A DNA stretch of 64,000 bases. Source: Allium sativum (Eukaryota; Streptophyta; Magnoliopsida; Asparagales; Amaryllidaceae). A program made the translations under genes and the position numbers. Under the pieces are notes generated by a model. That model searched no databases and had not been told where the DNA came from. It saw only the letters and a program-made list of their open reading frames with translations. The stretch covers positions 900,305,177 to 900,369,176 of the forward strand of contig CM060915.1 of assembly GCA_030737875.1 (NCBI GenBank), written 5' to 3'. This document shows positions 59,754-64,000 of the stretch, piece after piece; positions within the stretch are counted from its first letter, which is position 1, and each line of letters begins with the position of its first letter.

Positions 59754-62014
59754 TACCCTGCTGGAGGATCGGGGAGCAGACTGAAAGCTGAGTTCGAACT
59801 CCAGAGAGAGTGTAAAGGCATAGATTGAAATGCCAATCAAGTGCTCTTACCCCGCCGGAGTGTCGGGGGCTAGACTAAAAGCTAAGCCCGGATCCTCCAT
59901 GTCCGGACATGGGGGCAAAACAGTTAAGATCCTAATCAATCCTCAACAAAGTCCTGGCCAGGCACTAAGTTAATGATTGATTTGGGGCATACCTGTACGC
60001 ACATACTACTTTAGTGCATTTTCATTTATAATTGCATTGACTACTTATAACGCTTCATGAATTATTTGCCCATTTGCGTTTCAAATGTTTGAATGCATAA
60101 CTAATTATGGAATGTTCGTAGGTACAAGACAATGCAAAAGAAACAAAATTTTAATTACTAAATGCAGGTTTACAAAAGATAATTAGTCAAGAACGTGAGG
60201 GCCTCACTCGCAACAATGGCAACATGCTAATGGAAAACGAACAAAGGGTCGCGTCTAGAAGGATGATGCAGGCCCCTAGAAGACCAGAAAGCAGATGCAA
60301 AGAGAACGTCCATCTGCTGATCCCAACTTACTTCCAGAATGGGAAGCTCAGATAAGGCTGGATATTTCCCTTGTAATAATTGAACGTGATGCAACCATTT
60401 CATCCCCGACCTTTCCCTTGATGCAAAGAACAAACGGGAGCACTCGAGGCGACTACAATCTGACCCTTCACCGCTTGACTTCTATCCTCATAGCTTGGAT
60501 AGGAGACTAGGGCTTAGCATGGGCCGAATACCAACAATTCATTTTTGCACTCAACTCCGGCTCTTGATGCGAGAAGTGAACATGAATCCAAAGAAGACAT
60601 GAATTTGAAGTGTACTGCTCAACAAAACCCACTGTGGATAAGGGGCACATGATACGAGCCTTGAGCAGCATAGTTCAATTACTCGATGCCTCCGTTCCCA
60701 GTCGAGTGACAGAAGCCTAATTGATGGCTACTGCACATGTGGATTTAAGAAGCCCGAGGCCGATCTTCACTTATTTCAAGACTTTACGCTGGGGGTATCA
60801 ATGACAATTTAAAGGCTAAGCAACAATCATCAATTCGCTGGAAATGATAAAATCGAAGTTTAAGCAATGACGAACTTGGCTTGGCCAGATAGCAGCCATC
60901 AGCTCGGATCGAACACAAACCAATCAACAGGCGTGCAACATGCGGCTTCGATTCAGAACATCATGGATGGAAACATGGACAATGGAACAACTACCTGCAA
61001 CATCCTAGATGAGAATGCAAGAAGTGTAACAAACTCAGGTTATGCACGACCAACTTTAGCTCCTACTCGAATGGATATTCGAACGACATTCCATACTCAG
61101 CTCCAAGCAAGAACGCAATAATTCGAAGAACAGGAACCCGGTCGGGTCAAATGATTCGAACAACTTCCCGGGGTCAATATCGAGGTGGAAGCAAGAAATC
61201 GACAAAGACCCCATTTGTGATCTCAGACTCAATGCTGGGGGCACCAGCCATGATATTGACAAAATGCAGCAATTCTTTAATGGCAACCTGCTCGCCAGTT
61301 TGATTCGACGCCTCCCGAGAGGTGGCACTTCTCAAGATGATATGGATAACGACAATTACAGCCCTTATGCGTGGGACGTCATGATCCCCTGTTATTCCCT
61401 CGGACATTAAATTTTCTCTGTAACCAGATTTGCTCAGAAGCTTTGACAAATTCAACCCTGAGGTGGATGTACTTCCATTACAAGAAGGTGTTAATGTCAA
61501 GATGGATGATCTTGATGCTTTTGTGACAAAGAATGGAGCACTGACGCCCGATGAGGCAATCCTCACTATATGACTCAAAGGAAGAGATGATATCAAAGCA
61601 AATGTGGTTCAACCATTCGCATATACAATTCCGATTTTTGCTAAATTGAGAAACAGTACAGAATGATCTGGATCGACTAAGATTGCTGAACCTGCAATTC
61701 ATACTAGATGCAACGACAGGAAGTATAAAATCTTTAAGATTAGATGCCCTATTGACTTAACTCAACCCCATCGATGCTGGGGGCATAAGCCCTGACTTCG
61801 CTTGTAACAACCCGAATTTTTAGCAACGTGTTAAGACAAGAATCAAGGCAGAATTAAATTATAAAATCTGAATCAAGATAAACGGGTTGTGCCATTGCGT
61901 TCGTCTCGGAAAAATACGCGAAATAGAGTCCGAAATTTCATAAATCGGAGTCCGTATGAAGAAGATATGGACGAACGAAGTTAGGCAGAAAAACCGAAAA
62001 CAAGCCAGAATGCA

Positions 62015-62039
62015 CTGGCGCACTTGTGAAGTGCGCCAG
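62015..62039. repeat. GCGCAC hairpin (V LTR)
   Basis: Perfect 11-bp arms CTGGCGCACTT and AAGTGCGCCAG around GTG. A second hairpin (GGCGCACTT/AAGTGCGCC) follows at about 62053-62073. Confidence 0.9.
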
Positions 62040-62232
62040 CACAAAAATACACTGGCGCACTTGGGAAGTGCGCCCGTGTCGAGCCAGAAACCTGCACAGC
62101 CTTCTGGCTTGACCCTGGCTGGCCTGGTGCACCTGTTTTGGCCCTTGGTCTTGTTTTGGAGGCTTGTGACGATTTTTGAGGGCTGGGATCTATCCTAGGG
62201 TTAATCTAACGGCCTAAACTACCCCTAATCTC

Positions 62233-62239
62233 TATAAAA
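62233..62239 (+). promoter_or_regulatory. TATA box of LTR V
   Basis: TCTATAAAAAGACCC, 430 bp into the LTR. Confidence 0.7.
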
Positions 62240-64000
62240 AGACCCGTAACCTAGCCTAAACCCTCATTAATTGATCCTACAACTAAACTATGCCAAAATT
62301 TCTAGTGATCATGGCCTCCACTCAAAACCCTAGCCTCCATCCTCTTGCCAAAATGCTATCTTCATTTCTATGAGAGGTTTCATGATCATGAGAGTATTAG
62401 AGAGTCCCTATGTTAGTATGAGAGCTCCTCAAGTTGATTTCAAGGCAAAAGTTTTGGTCTTTGTTCATAAAGATGGTGTATTTGTTGATTTGGAGCATCC
62501 ATCTTTGGGTTTTTGGATGATGGCATGCATAAGCTTCATCACAAGCTTTAGTTTAATCGATTTAGGCCTTCATAGCAATGTAAGCCCTTTCCCTACTCTT
62601 AGATATTAACTATGAAGTTAAATGTTCATGTTGCAAGTTTGGGTTTGATCATTGAGTATGATACATGCTATCATGTCATGCAAGTTTATGAAGTCATTAT
62701 CTTGATCTTGTGAGCAAAAAGCCACAACCTTTATGTTGAAATGTTGCATTATGCAACATGAGAATCTTCATAATCATTATGTCAACTTGCATATGAAGTC
62801 ATAATCCTTATATGATGATATATGCGAGTTTCTAGCCATCATTCCATGTCTTTTGTCACCATGATTCGCTTATGTACCAAGTTTGGGTTTATGCATGTTT
62901 TTGAGGCTTAAGAATGTAACATGCAAGCTAATGAACACATTTGTGCCTCATTTGCCACCATGATTAACTTGTGGCTTAATACCCATTTTTGTCATTCCTT
63001 TGCCAAGTCTCTTCTTTTAATCCATCACGTTGTTGCGAACGTATATGCTAGTTTAAAAAGCGTTGGGATCACATTATGGGGAAACATAATGACATGAATA
63101 TGACTTGGGTAAATGGGTATAAACATGACAACATGTAACGTTAAATATGACATGTGTTTATACTTGAAAACATGACTTGAAATATAACATGGAAGTTGAC
63201 ATGTAAGTATGCATAAAAACAAGCTTGGGATTTACCTATTAAGTTAGGTCTACCCATTGGGAATTTACCTATTAAGTTAGGTCTACCCAATTGCTTGAAA
63301 ACTTGACTATGAACATGACACTAGACTAAACATGAAAGTGGCCAACTCGAGGTTGAGTTTAGTTTGCAACGTAAAACTACCCGGAACCGACCGGCCTAAC
63401 TAGTGGTTGCAAACAATAAGACCCAATGTGAGAAGTTGGTCATGTTGTGCTTGAACCCGAGGTTAGACCAAGTTGTGGTGTAAAGCTACCCGAAACCGAC
63501 CGGCTTAACTAGTAACCACAACAAAGTCTAATGTGAGAGGTTGGGGTGCATTAAGTAATTAATGCCACATGATAGGGTTAAGTTAATTTGATTAATGACT
63601 CTTAACCAAATATGACATGGGTAAATGGGTTAAGTAAATTGGTTAGGCTAATGATACTTAACAAAACATGACAAGGTTGGGTAGGTTAAGTGATTTGATT
63701 TGCCTAATGACGCTTAACCATTTTTATACGACTAGTGGACGGGGATTAAGTTAACCAACACTTAATCAATCCAACATGATAATTTGACAAGGTTAAGTAA
63801 GTTTTCTTAATGACACTTAACCATACAAGATGATTAGGGGATGGGGTTAAGTAATTTACACTTAACTAATCCGACACGGTAATTAGATGGGGTTAAGTAA
63901 TCCACACTTAACTAATCTAAACACGGCAATTCGATGGGGTTAAGTTAAACACTTAACCAATTTAAACTCGGTAATTCAATGAGGTTAAGTAACCAATACT

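Larger units (their letters stand above)
52756..61802 (-). mobile_element. Element T: unclassified LTR retrotransposon, interior without recognisable pol
   Basis: The LTR is 52756-53407. A PPT (GAGGGGGCAAAA, minus strand) next to it gives the orientation. The remaining 8.4 kb contains tandem arrays and recurrent CTGGGGGC words (57880, 60770, 61224, 61777), but no RT, integrase or gag motif in either strand. Long 3' spacers with tandem repeats are typical of Tat/Ogre-type elements; assignment to that lineage is a guess. Its other LTR is not in the window, because LTR V interrupts it at 61803. Frames of 60-140 codons (e.g. 57324-57725, 61174-61596, 56681-56911) are unassigned. Confidence 0.5.
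61803..64000 (+). mobile_element. LTR V: 5' part of a Tekay-like LTR (runs off window)
   Basis: Starts TGTAACAACCCG and shares the CGTTCGTCTCGGAA and CGGAGTCCGTATGA blocks with Z and Y. It has a GCGCAC hairpin (62015-62039), TATA (62233-62239), a GTAAGCC donor-like site (62580), the duplicated 33-bp block (about 63226-63291) and GGTTAAGT-rich units (63560-64000). The frame 62370-62609 is unassigned. The left flank TCGCT (61798-61802) should recur after its far end. Confidence 0.85.

Overview
The window looks like heterochromatic or intergenic DNA from a large angiosperm nuclear genome. It is AT-rich and built almost entirely of long-LTR Ty3/gypsy retrotransposons whose pol ends in a chromodomain-like tail of Tekay/Del chromovirus type. 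I found no host protein-coding gene, rRNA, tRNA or CRISPR array that I can support. The species cannot be told from the sequence.

Left block (1-8315): 1-1831 is the 3' part of a plus-strand LTR cut by the window edge. Next come unassigned sequence, a GTCGACTAGTC-rich hAT-like insertion (about 2122-2670) and a probable CACTA DNA transposon ending at 7829, which breaks a minus-strand gag (7830-8146).

Nested block (8316-33208): three retrotransposon insertions lie one inside another. Element X (minus strand) has its 5' LTR at 8316-33208. Element Y (minus strand, 9449-31325, target duplication AGGTG) sits inside that LTR. Y has 4.2-kb LTRs around only 2.1 kb of decayed internal sequence. Element Z (plus strand, 18999-30323, duplication ATGAG/ATGAT) sits inside Y's upstream LTR. 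Z has 3051-bp LTRs, a tRNA-Met type PBS, a PPT and a 1490-codon gag-pol read in one frame, broken only by one TAG.

Right block (33209-64000): a degraded minus-strand LTR (H) is split by element W (minus strand, 37121-52654, duplication TTCGG). W has LTRs of about 5.45 kb carrying large ATGTAA-rich tandem arrays, and a damaged gag-pol with an 87-nt intron-like insertion in integrase. Element T (52756-61802) is a different, unclassified LTR element with tandem repeats and no recognisable pol. Its interior is interrupted at 61803 by LTR V (plus strand), which runs off the window.

The most interesting signal is shared architecture in the leaders of these Tekay-like LTRs. Downstream of the TATA box there is a consensus splice donor. 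Near the LTR end there is a CTGAC branch-like site, a pyrimidine tract and CAG. Nearly all the large tandem arrays fall between the two. Other shared features are a GC-rich hairpin module upstream of TATA whose core word differs between families (GTCGAC or GCGCAC), and paired E2F-like sites. Together these suggest a spliced-leader expression strategy, which can be tested by RNA-seq.
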